In this document: in pieces, positions 47,079 through 55,958 of the stretch
Layout: each line of letters begins with the position of its first letter
How positions within the stretch are numbered: the stretch's first letter is position 1
Assembly: GCF_023822025.1 (NCBI RefSeq)
Contig: NZ_CP082909.1
Location: 4,338,501 to 4,402,500, forward strand
DNA length: 64,000 nucleotides
Direction of reading: 5' to 3'
From: Endozoicomonas sp. 4G
Lineage (GTDB): Bacteria; Pseudomonadota; Gammaproteobacteria; Pseudomonadales; Endozoicomonadaceae
Position numbers and translations under genes: made by a program
The notes under the pieces: model-generated
Databases searched by the model: none
Told to the model about the DNA's origin: nothing
What the model saw: the letters and a program-made list of their open reading frames with translations, nothing else

Positions 47079-48127
47079 GCAAGCCAAAAAACAACATTAA
47101 CCTGAGCCTGAATAAGGAATACAAAAGCTGGCTGAAAGACCTTAAACAGAAGGTACTGTCCACCCAGCTCAAAGCCGCCATTCAGGTGAACTCAACCTTG
47201 CTGGCTTTTTATTGGGAGCTTGGGGAAGACATTATTCGCCGACAGGCTCAGGCTAATTGGGGCGATGGCTTTCTGAAGCAACTAAGCCATGACTTAATGA
47301 CGGAATTTCCTGAAATCAAAGGATTTTCCCGTCGAAACCTTGAATTTATCCGACAATGGTATCTGTTCTGGAACCAATCTCCGGAAATTGCGAAACAGGC
47401 TGTTTCGCAATTAGTTCAGGTGCCCTGGGGACATAACCTGAAGATAATCAGCAAGTGCCAAACAACGGCTGAAGCTCTGTATTACGTGGGCAAAACCATA
47501 GAACATGGCTGGAGCCGAAACGTCCTCACTCACCAGATTGAAAGTGGACTCTGGCAGCGGAAGGGACAAGCGCCCAACAACTTCAATGCAACACTGCCTG
47601 CCGTCCAGTCCGACCTTGCACAGCAAACCCTGAAAGACCCCTATATGTTTGACTTTCTTGCCTTCACTGATCATTACACAGAGCGAGAGCTGGAGCAGGG
47701 ATTGATTAAGCATATCACTCAGTTTCTACTGGAATTGGGATCAGGTTTTGCCTACATGGGCAAGCAGTTTCATATACAGGTAGGGCAGCAGGATTTTTAT
47801 ATTGACCTCTTATTTTATCATGCACACCTGCATTGCTACGTAGTCATTGAACTGAAAGCGGGTGACTTCAGGCCGGAACACGCAGGCAAACTGAATTTTT
47901 ATATCAAAGCAGTAGATGAACTGGTACGCAGGGAGGGCGATGCGCCGACTATCGGCATTCTGCTGTGTAAGAACAAGGACAAACTCGTGGCGGAATACGC
48001 CCTCAGCGATATTCAAAAGCCTATTGGTGTTTCGGAATACCAACTGACCCAATCACTGCCAGAAAATCTGCAATCGCAACTGCCCAGTATTGAAGAAATT
48101 GAGCAGGGACTGGGGGGTGAGTTGTGA
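47075..48127 (+). CDS. DUF1016/YhcG-family PD-(D/E)XK nuclease 1 (350 aa)
   Basis: The N-terminal DUF1016_N region ([27 protein letters not shown]) is followed by VPWGHN. The C-terminal nuclease-like core FYIDLLFYH...[10 protein letters not shown] has the D and ExK of PD-(D/E)XK enzymes. Members often sit in type I R-M loci as here, between hsdM and hsdS with 4-bp and 1-bp overlaps, so it is translationally coupled. Its role there is not established. Codons just before the VPWGHN motif form the 27-bp palindrome at 47386-47412. It is a close paralogue of the gene at 55959. Confidence 0.88.
   Translation: MSKPKNNINLSLNKEYKSWLKDLKQKVLSTQLKAAIQVNSTLLAFYWELGEDIIRRQAQANWGDGFLKQLSHDLMTEFPEIKGFSRRNLEFIRQWYLFWNQSPEIAKQAVSQLVQVPWGHNLKIISKCQTTAEALYYVGKTIEHGWSRNVLTHQIESGLWQRKGQAPNNFNATLPAVQSDLAQQTLKDPYMFDFLAFTDHYTERELEQGLIKHITQFLLELGSGFAYMGKQFHIQVGQQDFYIDLLFYHAHLHCYVVIELKAGDFRPEHAGKLNFYIKAVDELVRREGDAPTIGILLCKNKDKLVAEYALSDIQKPIGVSEYQLTQSLPENLQSQLPSIEEIEQGLGGEL
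47386..47412. repeat. 27-bp palindrome A, inside DUF1016 gene 1
   Basis: Arms AATTGCGAAACAG (47386-47398) and CTGTTTCGCAATT (47400-47412), perfect, with a single G centre. It encodes [10 protein letters not shown]. Confidence 0.95.
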
Positions 48128-49446
48128 TGGGTGGAAACAGCCTTGAGCGCAAAAAATATGCGGCTTATGCGGAATATAAGGATTCTGGGGTTGAATGGTT
48201 GGGTTCAATCCCTGCACACTGGGAAGTTACTCGATTGAAGCACATGGCTCAGATTAAAAATGGGCAAGACTACAAAGCCGTGGAAACTAGCGAAGGATAT
48301 CCGGTTTTAGGGTCAGGCGGGCAATTTACCTACGCAACCAAGTTTCTGTACAACAAAGAATCTGTATTGCTTGGCAGGAAGGGTACCATTGATAAACCGC
48401 TCTATATCAATGAACCCTTTTGGACTGTGGATACGATGTACTACACGGAAATCAATAAAGATGTTCCGGCAAAGTACCTGCACTATCTTGCTCTGTCAAT
48501 TCAGTTCAACCGCTACTCTACTAACACTGCTCTTCCAAGCATGACACAGGAGCACCTTGGAAATTATTCGTTTGGTGTGCCACCCAAAAGAAATGAACGA
48601 GAGCATATTCAAAACTTCCTCGACCACGAAACCGCCAAAATCGACACCCTGATCGAAGAGCAGCAATCCCTGATCCGGCTGTTGAAAGAAAAACGACAGG
48701 CGGTGATCAGTCATGCCGTCACCAAGGGGCTGAACCCTGATGCACCGATGAAGGATTCCGGTGTGGAGTGGCTTGGGGAAGTGCCGGAGCATTGGACACA
48801 GACTGAAGTTCGTTATATCACCCGCCAGATGGGGGGCGGTACACCAAGTAAAGATCGATTAGATTTTTGGAATGGCAGCATACCATGGGTGTCACCCAAG
48901 GATATGAAGGTTGATTATATTTCTGATTCACGAGATAAAATTACCACTCAAGCCATTGAAGAGTCCTCAACAAAGCTCATACCCGTTGGAAGCGTGTTGA
49001 TTGTGGTGCGAGGTATGATTCTGGTTCATTCTGTTCCTGTTGCCCTGACCCAAGAACCAGTAACTGTAAATCAGGACATGAAAGCCTTAATTCCAATCAA
49101 AGGGATTGATGGTGAATTCCTCCTTTTTTTCATGAAAGGGCTGAAGGATTTCATTTTGGATTTGGTTGAAGAATCTGCTCATGGAACAAAGTGTTTGAGA
49201 ACTGAAGTCTTTGAGCGAATGAAAATTGCCATTCCTGATTTTGAAGAGCAAATAGATATTGTTCAAAAACTAAAGACGAAGTTAAAGGTTGTTGACTCTC
49301 TGATTAACGATGCTCAAAAAGGTATAGAGCTATTCCAAGAACGCCGCACCGCCCTAATCTCCGCCGCCGTCACCGGCAAAATCGACGTCCGTGACTGGCA
49401 ACCAGAAGCACAACAACAAGAACAACCCGCAGAGGCCACCGTATGA
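48127..49446 (+). CDS. hsdS: Type I specificity subunit HsdS (439 aa)
   Basis: DNA-recognition subunit with two target-recognition domains. Each follows the repeated entry motif DSGVEWLG-(S/E)-(I/V)-P-x-HW: TRD1 from about residue 20 and TRD2 from about 215. The conserved coiled spacer is DHETAKIDTLIEEQQSLIRLLKEKRQAVISHAVTKG. It ends with a second helical repeat (ALISAAVTGKIDVRDW). The ATG at 48127 overlaps the previous stop (TGATG). TRD sequences define an unknown bipartite target. Confidence 0.94.
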   Translation: MGGNSLERKKYAAYAEYKDSGVEWLGSIPAHWEVTRLKHMAQIKNGQDYKAVETSEGYPVLGSGGQFTYATKFLYNKESVLLGRKGTIDKPLYINEPFWTVDTMYYTEINKDVPAKYLHYLALSIQFNRYSTNTALPSMTQEHLGNYSFGVPPKRNEREHIQNFLDHETAKIDTLIEEQQSLIRLLKEKRQAVISHAVTKGLNPDAPMKDSGVEWLGEVPEHWTQTEVRYITRQMGGGTPSKDRLDFWNGSIPWVSPKDMKVDYISDSRDKITTQAIEESSTKLIPVGSVLIVVRGMILVHSVPVALTQEPVTVNQDMKALIPIKGIDGEFLLFFMKGLKDFILDLVEESAHGTKCLRTEVFERMKIAIPDFEEQIDIVQKLKTKLKVVDSLINDAQKGIELFQERRTALISAAVTGKIDVRDWQPEAQQQEQPAEATV

Positions 49447-50489
49447 GCAAAACACCCGCTTCATCAAAAGAGCCGGATAACCTGTTCGGCGAAATCAAGG
49501 ACCTGATACAAAGAGCCAAACAACAGGCAGCGGTGGCACTCAATGCCGAGATAACCGCACTCTATTGGAAGGTCGGTCAGCGTATTCAGCAGGAAATCCT
49601 GAAGGGTAAGCGGGCAGACTACGGCAAACAGGTTATTTCCGACTTGTCCCGCCAGCTCTCCGGGCAGTTTGGTAAGGGCTGGAGCCCTCAGCAATTGAGA
49701 CATTGTATTAAGTTTGCCGAAATCTGTGAGGCTGATGAAATTGTCTCTACAGTGTGGAGACAATTGAGCTGGTCACACCTGAAACTGTTGATTTACATTG
49801 ATGACCCACTAAAACGTGAGTTCTATATGACCATGGCGATTCAGGAGCGATGGTCTGTCCGCACCTTCAGCGAGCGTATGGATTCCATGCTGTTTGAGCG
49901 TACTGCCTTATCCCGAAAGCCGGAAGAAACCATTGTTCACGATCTGAAAATGCTGAGGGATCAAGGGAAAGCCGATCAGGATATCGTTCTGAAAGACCCT
50001 TACATTCTGGATTTTCTTGAGCTTAATGATACCTACGTGGAAAAAGATCTTGAGGATGCTATTTTGCGGGAAATGGAGCATTTTCTGTTAGAAATGGGTA
50101 TGGGCTTCACTTTTGTCGCACGCCAGCACCGAGTTCAAATTGATGAAGATGATTTTTATATTGATCTCTTGTTCTATAACCGAAAACTGAAGCGACTGGT
50201 TGCTATTGAACTGAAAACAGGCAAGTTTAAAGCTGAGTACAAAGGACAGATGGAGTTATATCTACGCTGGCTGAATAGATATGACCGTCAGCATGGAGAA
50301 GACCCCCCTATCGGTATCATTCTTTGTGCAGGTAAGAAGCAAAAGCAAATTGAATTACTTGAACTGGATAAAAGCGGTATCCATGTAGCAGACTATCTCA
50401 CCAACATACCCTCCAAAGAAATATTGGAAGAGCGCTTTCAAGAAGCCGTCAGCAACGCCCGAAAACGTATTGAGAATAAAACTGAATAG
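49443..50489 (+). CDS. DUF1016/YhcG-family PD-(D/E)XK nuclease 2 (348 aa)
   Basis: Same family as gene 1 but another subgroup: ITALYWKVGQRIQQEI, SPQQLRHCIKFAE, then LSWSHLKLLI in place of PWGHN, and FYIDLLFYN...VAIELKTGKFK for the nuclease core. Overlaps hsdS by 4 bp. The 27-bp palindrome at 49739-49765 is in the homologous codons before SWSH. Two intergenic palindromes follow its stop. Likely a nuclease or regulator tied to the R-M system; activity unproven. Confidence 0.88.
   Translation: MSKTPASSKEPDNLFGEIKDLIQRAKQQAAVALNAEITALYWKVGQRIQQEILKGKRADYGKQVISDLSRQLSGQFGKGWSPQQLRHCIKFAEICEADEIVSTVWRQLSWSHLKLLIYIDDPLKREFYMTMAIQERWSVRTFSERMDSMLFERTALSRKPEETIVHDLKMLRDQGKADQDIVLKDPYILDFLELNDTYVEKDLEDAILREMEHFLLEMGMGFTFVARQHRVQIDEDDFYIDLLFYNRKLKRLVAIELKTGKFKAEYKGQMELYLRWLNRYDRQHGEDPPIGIILCAGKKQKQIELLELDKSGIHVADYLTNIPSKEILEERFQEAVSNARKRIENKTE
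49739..49765. repeat. 27-bp palindrome B, inside DUF1016 gene 2
   Basis: Arms AATTGTCTCTACA (49739-49751) and TGTGGAGACAATT (49753-49765), one mismatch that is a U-G wobble in RNA, G centre. It encodes E-I-V-S-T-V-W-R-Q-L. Confidence 0.93.
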
Positions 50490-50500
50490 TGGAATCCTCG

Positions 50501-50527
50501 AATTGTCTCCGCAGTGTGGAGACAATT
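50501..50527. repeat. 27-bp palindrome C, intergenic
   Basis: Arms AATTGTCTCCGCA (50501-50513) and TGTGGAGACAATT (50515-50527), one G-U type mismatch, G centre; a flanking G-C pair extends it. Right arm identical to palindrome B. Confidence 0.93.
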
Positions 50528-50541
50528 CAGCCAGATTGATA

Positions 50542-50568
50542 CATTGTGCAGACACTGTCTGCACAATG
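50542..50568. repeat. 27-bp palindrome D, intergenic
   Basis: Arms CATTGTGCAGACA (50542-50554) and TGTCTGCACAATG (50556-50568), perfect, C centre. If read in the same phase as the coding copies it would give I-V-Q-T-L-S-A-Q. No T-run follows, so not a standard terminator. Confidence 0.95.
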
Positions 50569-50620
50569 CCTGAAGAGTCCCATATCGAGACCTTTAGGTA
50601 CCATTTTGAGACCTTGAAAT

Positions 50621-53600
50621 ATGGACAGTACCAGCGAATCCACCTTCCAGAACGATATGATCGCCCGCCTGCAAGCCAAAGGCTGGCTGTTGGGCAGTGG
50701 TGACCAGTACAACCGGGAAACGGCGTTGTATACCAGCGATGTACTGGATTTTGTCAAGAACACCCAGCCGAAGGAATGGCAGAAGTTTTGCAAAAGCTTT
50801 CCGGTGGATTCGGAACAGCATTTTATCAGCCATCTGGTGAACCAGTTAAAGAAAGCCGATGCCAATGCCATTGATAAAGAGCTTCGCAGTTTTGGCACCC
50901 TGGGCGTGTTGCGTCATGGTTTGAAGATTCGCAATGCCCGGTTCACCCTCTGCCAGTTTATGCCGGAACATACCCTGAACCCGGACACGCTTGCCCGCTA
51001 TAAAGAAAACCGTTGTCGTGTGGTGCCGGAGCTGGTTTACAGTCCTTATGCCACCGACGTTTATCTGGCAGAAACTGGTAAAAAAGCCAAGGCATGGCGC
51101 ATTGACTTGGTGTTGTTTATCAACGGTCTGCCCGTGGCAACGCTGGAGCTGAAATCGGAATTCAAACAGGCCATTGAAAACGCCAAACGACAATATCAAA
51201 AGACCCGTCTGCCCAAAGACCCGGAAACCGGCAAGCCGGAACCACTGCTGACCTTTAAACGGGGGGCGCTGGTGCATTTTGCCGTGAGTCAGTACGAAGT
51301 GTATATGACGACCAAGCTGGCGGGCAGCGATACCTTCTTTCTGCCGTTTAACAAAGGCACGGCGGAAGGCAGTGCAGGCAATGATATTCCCGAAAACAAG
51401 GATGAGTACGCCACCGAATACCTGTGGAACGAGGTACTGCTGCCCGATAACCTGCTGAATATTATTGGTCGGTTTGTGCATTTGCAGATCGAAGAGAAGG
51501 AAGACTGGGAAGGCCGCAAGTCGAAAAAAGAGACCCTGATCTTTCCCCGTTATCACCAGTGGAATGTGGTGACCAAGCTGATCGCGGCGGCAAAGGCGGA
51601 AGGCACGGGCAACAAGTACCTGGTGCAGCACAGTGCCGGTTCCGGTAAATCCAACTCTATTGCCTGGACCGCCCATCAGCTTTCTACCCTGTACGATAGC
51701 GAAGGCAACAAGCAGTTCCATTCGGTGATTGTGATTACCGACAGAACCGTGCTGGACGATCAGCTACAAGACACTATTTACCAGTTTGAACACGCCGATG
51801 GTGTGGTGGGGCGCATCAACAAAAAAGAAGGTGATGGCTCCAAGTCGGAGAAACTGGCAGCGGCCCTGGAGAGTGCTCAACCGATTATTATTGTCACCAT
51901 TCAAACCTTCCCTTATGTACTGGCGGCCATTGAGAACAGCACCAGTCTGAAAGAGCGCCGTTACGCTGTCATAGCCGACGAAGCCCATTCGTCACAAACC
52001 GGCTCCACCGCCCGTAAGCTGAAGGAAGTGTTGATGGTGGATGGTGCCTTTTCTGATAAAGAGTATGGGGATGAGGACAAAGAACTGTCTTCAGAAGATA
52101 TGCTGGACGCAACCATTGCCTCACGCCGGGGCAGCAGCAACTTGAACTACTATGCGTTCACGGCAACACCCAAGGCGAAAACCCTGGAGCTGTTTGGTCG
52201 CCTGCCCAAACCTGATGAGCCTGCTTCCGAGAAGAACCTGCCTGAAGCCTTCCATGTGTATTCCATGCGCCAGGCCATTGAGGAAGGCTTTATTCTCGAC
52301 GTGCTGAAAAACTACACCAACTACAAGGTGGCCTATCAGCTGGCTCAAAAAATAGAGGCCGAGGACGAAGAGGTAGACAGCAAAAAAGCCAAGGTAAAAC
52401 TCAACCGCTGGGTGCGGCTCCATGAGTACAATATTTCCCAGAAGGTGAAAGTCATCACCGAGCACTACAAAGAGCATGTGATGGGCTTGCTGGGTGGTCA
52501 GGCCAAGGCGATGGTGGTCACCAGTTCCCGTAAGGAAGCGGTGCGTTATAAGCTGGCGTTTGATAAATATCTTGCAGAGCACAAAAGTTCGATAGCCGTG
52601 ATGATTGCCTTCTCCGGCGAGGTGGAATTCCATAAGGACGATCCGGACAGCTCTGCCCTGCTGGACCAAAAGTTCACCGAAACCAATATGAACCCAGCTC
52701 TAAAGGGCCGGGACATGCGCAAAGCATTCGATAGCGACGACTACCAGATCATGCTGGTTGCCAACAAATTCCAGACTGGCTTTGATCAGCCGAAACTCTG
52801 CGCCATGTATATAGACAAGCCCTTAGGTGGTGTGGAATGTGTGCAAACCTTGTCCCGTCTGAACCGTACCTATCCCGGCAAAGCCGAGTGCGGCACTTTT
52901 GTGTTGGATTTTGTCAATGAGCCGGAAGATATTCTGGCCGCATTCCAGCCGTATTACCAAATCGCTGAACTGGCGGATGTGACAGACCCGGATAAGGTAT
53001 TCGACCTTTACGAAAAACTCCGTGCCAGCGGTATCTTTACCTGGAACGAAGTCGAACAGTTCTGCGAGGTTTTTCTTTCCAAGAGCAAAAGCAATGCTGC
53101 GGTGAGCAACATCTGCAAGCCCGCTGTGGATCGCTGGCAGAAGCGATACAGTTCTGCCATTGATGCTTATGTGCGTGCCAAGGAGATGTTCGAACGAACC
53201 AAGAAGAGCAAAGATGCCGTGCTGATCGCTAATGCTGAAAACAGCTTCAAAGAGTGCAAGCTGGAAAAAGACCGGCTGGAAATCTTCAAAAAGGACTTAG
53301 GCACCTTTACCCGTTTCTACGAGTTTATGTCCCAGATTGTGGACTACGACAACAAAGATCTGGAAAAGCTCAGCCTTTACGCTCGCTACCTGCGCCCACT
53401 GCTCCGTGAAAAGGTTATTGAAGAGGATGATATTGACCTGGATAACGTGGTGATGAGCCATTACCGGTTGTCCAAGATTCGCCAGCAGGCCATTTCTTTA
53501 AAAGAGAGGGAACTGAAGGAAGACGCCGAGGGCTATGAACTGAAACCCTCCAGCGATGTCGGTTCAGCCAAGCCCAAGGACAAGAAAGAAGAGTTCCTGT

Positions 53601-53893
53601 CCCAGATTGTGGCCAGGTTGAATGAGATGTTTATTACCGACAACCTGACCGATGCTGACTTGATCAACTACGCCTTTACCGTGCGGGACAAACTGGCCGA
53701 AAACGAAACGGTGATGAAGCAGATTGAGAACAATACCGCTGAACAAGCACTGCTTGGTGACTTCCCACAAGCCATTGATGATGCTGTGATGGACAGCAAC
53801 GAGGCTCAACAGGAAATGATGTTGCAGTATCTTTCCAACCCGGAATTGGCTCGGGGGTTTGCTCGGGTTGTGTTTGATATGTTGAAGGGGTGA
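50621..53893 (+). CDS. hsdR: Type I restriction endonuclease HsdR (1090 aa)
   Basis: Translocating and cutting subunit. The N-terminal nuclease domain has the PD-(D/E)XK-like ATLELKSEFKQAIENAKRQY. Helicase motor: Walker A HSAGSGKSNSIAW, motif II VIADEAHSSQTG, motif III YYAFTATPK, and motif VI-like ECVQTLSRLNRTYPGK. The C-terminal helical region binds HsdM. The ATG at 50621 lies 131 bp after the DUF1016 gene, and the gap holds palindromes C and D. All parts of a working type I system are present. Confidence 0.95.
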   Translation: MDSTSESTFQNDMIARLQAKGWLLGSGDQYNRETALYTSDVLDFVKNTQPKEWQKFCKSFPVDSEQHFISHLVNQLKKADANAIDKELRSFGTLGVLRHGLKIRNARFTLCQFMPEHTLNPDTLARYKENRCRVVPELVYSPYATDVYLAETGKKAKAWRIDLVLFINGLPVATLELKSEFKQAIENAKRQYQKTRLPKDPETGKPEPLLTFKRGALVHFAVSQYEVYMTTKLAGSDTFFLPFNKGTAEGSAGNDIPENKDEYATEYLWNEVLLPDNLLNIIGRFVHLQIEEKEDWEGRKSKKETLIFPRYHQWNVVTKLIAAAKAEGTGNKYLVQHSAGSGKSNSIAWTAHQLSTLYDSEGNKQFHSVIVITDRTVLDDQLQDTIYQFEHADGVVGRINKKEGDGSKSEKLAAALESAQPIIIVTIQTFPYVLAAIENSTSLKERRYAVIADEAHSSQTGSTARKLKEVLMVDGAFSDKEYGDEDKELSSEDMLDATIASRRGSSNLNYYAFTATPKAKTLELFGRLPKPDEPASEKNLPEAFHVYSMRQAIEEGFILDVLKNYTNYKVAYQLAQKIEAEDEEVDSKKAKVKLNRWVRLHEYNISQKVKVITEHYKEHVMGLLGGQAKAMVVTSSRKEAVRYKLAFDKYLAEHKSSIAVMIAFSGEVEFHKDDPDSSALLDQKFTETNMNPALKGRDMRKAFDSDDYQIMLVANKFQTGFDQPKLCAMYIDKPLGGVECVQTLSRLNRTYPGKAECGTFVLDFVNEPEDILAAFQPYYQIAELADVTDPDKVFDLYEKLRASGIFTWNEVEQFCEVFLSKSKSNAAVSNICKPAVDRWQKRYSSAIDAYVRAKEMFERTKKSKDAVLIANAENSFKECKLEKDRLEIFKKDLGTFTRFYEFMSQIVDYDNKDLEKLSLYARYLRPLLREKVIEEDDIDLDNVVMSHYRLSKIRQQAISLKERELKEDAEGYELKPSSDVGSAKPKDKKEEFLSQIVARLNEMFITDNLTDADLINYAFTVRDKLAENETVMKQIENNTAEQALLGDFPQAIDDAVMDSNEAQQEMMLQYLSNPELARGFARVVFDMLKG

Positions 53894-53901
53894 GATCAGA
53901 A

Positions 53902-53921
53902 AGGGAGGCTCTTACCTCCCT
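53902..53921. terminator. Possible terminator between hsdR and a convergent gene
   Basis: AGGGAGG (53902-53908) pairs with CCTCCCT (53915-53921), 6-nt loop. There is no strong T-run on either strand. Confidence 0.42.
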
Positions 53922-53962
53922 CACTTTAAGAGTTATAATTTCTCCTAATAATTTGAAATGGT

Positions 53963-55465
53963 TTATTTATTGCCTTGCGGTTGTAATTGCCTTTGGTATA
54001 AGACATAAGCCGCTATTATAACTACATTAAATGCAGTCAACACATGATAGGAGTAATCCGTTGCATTAGCTTTTTGTAAAGCATCCTGCTCCTGTTCCTG
54101 AAAAGGTATATTTGCTTTATTAAATTCGCTACCAACTGAAGTCTGTAAAGCTTCTGAGAAAGCATCAGGATAAAGAGACATTAGTGCACCTTTATTTATT
54201 GTTGTAAGATCAAGTTTTGGCATATGGGCCAATCCATTGCCAAACAAAACCAAATTATTAAAGGCTTTATTCGGTTCTTTCCTTTTCAGCAACTTTTGAA
54301 GATCCAGATAAAAATCACCAACAAAATGATATTCTTTTTCCAAAAGTAGTCGGAAAACGTCACCTGTTATATCATGAGATAATGGTGATACAGGAAAGAT
54401 AACTGCTCGTCCTCGCAAGGAAGTAAACCACCAATGCGCTACATGATTGAATATATCTTCAGGCATAATTGGTTGGCTGTTACTATTTGAATTCCATGAA
54501 ATAATTAACAAAAGAGAATCAAGGTTTTTCGGGATTGGTTTGTTTTCAAATGAGTGGAACATAGATGCCCCAGCTCTGAATTTTTTCGGGGATGCTCCTA
54601 TGTAGTCAAATATACGTGAAAAGGTTGAAGCAGCTTCGTAGACTGGTGATACTGCTCCGACCGTATAATCAAAGGATATTGGCAACTCACTCTCTGCTGG
54701 GATGAGATCAAAGAATAACTTCCTTCCCGCTCTATAAGGTGTTTCTGGTCGCCCACCAGGAAAATGGAACTTTTCTCCCCAATATTGAACTCCTGATTTA
54801 TTCAAGACTCTATAGTAGCTGCCCTTTTGACCAGTATCAGACCTAAGATCCCACAGCGCCCTCGATCCTGGATTCCCACGAGCAGTAAATCGAGAAATCC
54901 AAAAAGAAGATGGAATATCATGAGTCTGTATCAGTGGGTGTTTCCTCCGAATATCTTCAGCAAGTGCAAAATCCCCTGTAATTGGAGTTCTCAAGCCAAC
55001 AATGAAAGGCTTCCCTTGTAATGCCGCATCTTGGATATTTCGATATCTAGCCAATACAGCTGCTCTATCTCTGGTTAGTATCTGCCTACTTATTAAAACT
55101 GAATTTCGTGACGGTACGCAGCTAAAAGGTCTATCAACCCACTGCTCATCTGAAACGCCAACATATTCAGGCTCGTCTTCAAATAATGGGGCGGGTAATG
55201 GAAAGTCGCCAACCAAAATAACACCATCAAGAATAACATCTTGATCTACTTTCAAGATGTACTGCTTAAGCTTATCAACATTTTTTTCAGAATTTAAATC
55301 TTCACTTGAATCAAAGAAACCCTCTATATCGATCACTCTTTGAATCATTGTTCCATTGTAATCTGGAGCAATCATATGGTTGGCCCGGATTATAGATTTT
55401 TCAATAAGCTCATGGGACGTCAGAACAAGAACTCCTTTCCCGTTAGCAATACTGGTGACTATCAA
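53963..55465 (-). CDS. Unknown exported protein, out-of-frame signal peptide (500 aa)
   Basis: Not recognised. Open from a TTG at 55465. The frame upstream reads KKTWLFAFLIVTSIANG, an evident signal peptide, but has no start codon. The ATG at 55496 (MFKK) is one base out of phase across an A8 run (55483-55490). With seven A it would give MFKKTWLFAFLIVTS in frame. So the gene is frameshifted, or relies on slippage, or the run is a sequencing error. The mature part has ILDGVILVGDFPLPAP near residue 90, vaguely like cysteine-peptidase C25 proteins, not a firm match. A hydrophobic span (LTAFNVVIIAAYVLY) near the C-terminus could anchor it. AT-richer than its neighbours. Confidence 0.6.
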   Translation of the reverse strand: MIVTSIANGKGVLVLTSHELIEKSIIRANHMIAPDYNGTMIQRVIDIEGFFDSSEDLNSEKNVDKLKQYILKVDQDVILDGVILVGDFPLPAPLFEDEPEYVGVSDEQWVDRPFSCVPSRNSVLISRQILTRDRAAVLARYRNIQDAALQGKPFIVGLRTPITGDFALAEDIRRKHPLIQTHDIPSSFWISRFTARGNPGSRALWDLRSDTGQKGSYYRVLNKSGVQYWGEKFHFPGGRPETPYRAGRKLFFDLIPAESELPISFDYTVGAVSPVYEAASTFSRIFDYIGASPKKFRAGASMFHSFENKPIPKNLDSLLLIISWNSNSNSQPIMPEDIFNHVAHWWFTSLRGRAVIFPVSPLSHDITGDVFRLLLEKEYHFVGDFYLDLQKLLKRKEPNKAFNNLVLFGNGLAHMPKLDLTTINKGALMSLYPDAFSEALQTSVGSEFNKANIPFQEQEQDALQKANATDYSYHVLTAFNVVIIAAYVLYQRQLQPQGNK

Positions 55466-55482
55466 AAAAGCAAATAGCCAAG

Positions 55483-55490
55483 TTTTTTTT
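55483..55490 (-). repeat. Homopolymer A8 tract at the signal peptide
   Basis: Eight A on the coding (minus) strand, between the ATG at 55496 and the signal-peptide codons. A one-base contraction restores the frame. Confidence 0.85.
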
Positions 55491-55496
55491 AAACAT

Positions 55497-55958
55497 ATGC
55501 GAATTCCATCCCATTTAATTTATTATTATCGCTTGGACTGCATCATATGTAGAAAGTTCCTATTTTTTTCCTGAATAAAATTAATTAATAAAGTGTTTGT
55601 ACAATAGAGGTAACTCTAATTTATTTATGCATGGGACTCCCTGTCCAACCCCCTTGGCCTCCCCCCCTATCAATCTGTGTCATGAGAGGTGACAACAAAG
55701 TGCTGGTCCTTCAAATAGCCACTACTATCTCCAAACTGCTGGATAAAAGTCGCCTGCGGCAAATCACTACCAACCTGCTTGTATTCTCCATCCATCTTGT
55801 TCAACTCAGCAACAGCTGCTGTAGCCGCCCTAGGAGCCTGACCGAGAATAGCTGATCTACGTGGCAACTGCTCCTGCGTTGCTCTGGTAGCAGAATGCTG
55901 ACATTGAATTCGGGCAATATCTCGACTAAGTTTCAGCGATGCTAAAAGAGGTTCGTGC
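55497..55958. other. Degenerate gap with hsdM-tail remnant
   Basis: AT-rich to about 55640, then denser DNA with short unconvincing frames on both strands. The last bases, about 55932-55961, read V-S-A-M-L-K-E-V-R-A-stop just before the third DUF1016 gene, matching the end of HsdM ([18 protein letters not shown]) in the same ATGA overlap position. This suggests a lost second hsdM. Confidence 0.5.

Noticed and set aside
50501..50568. Palindromes C and D as ordinary intrinsic terminators
   Set aside because: No T-run follows on either strand and the same element occurs inside coding sequence.
50846..51721. 291-codon minus-strand frame
   Set aside because: Antisense shadow of hsdR.
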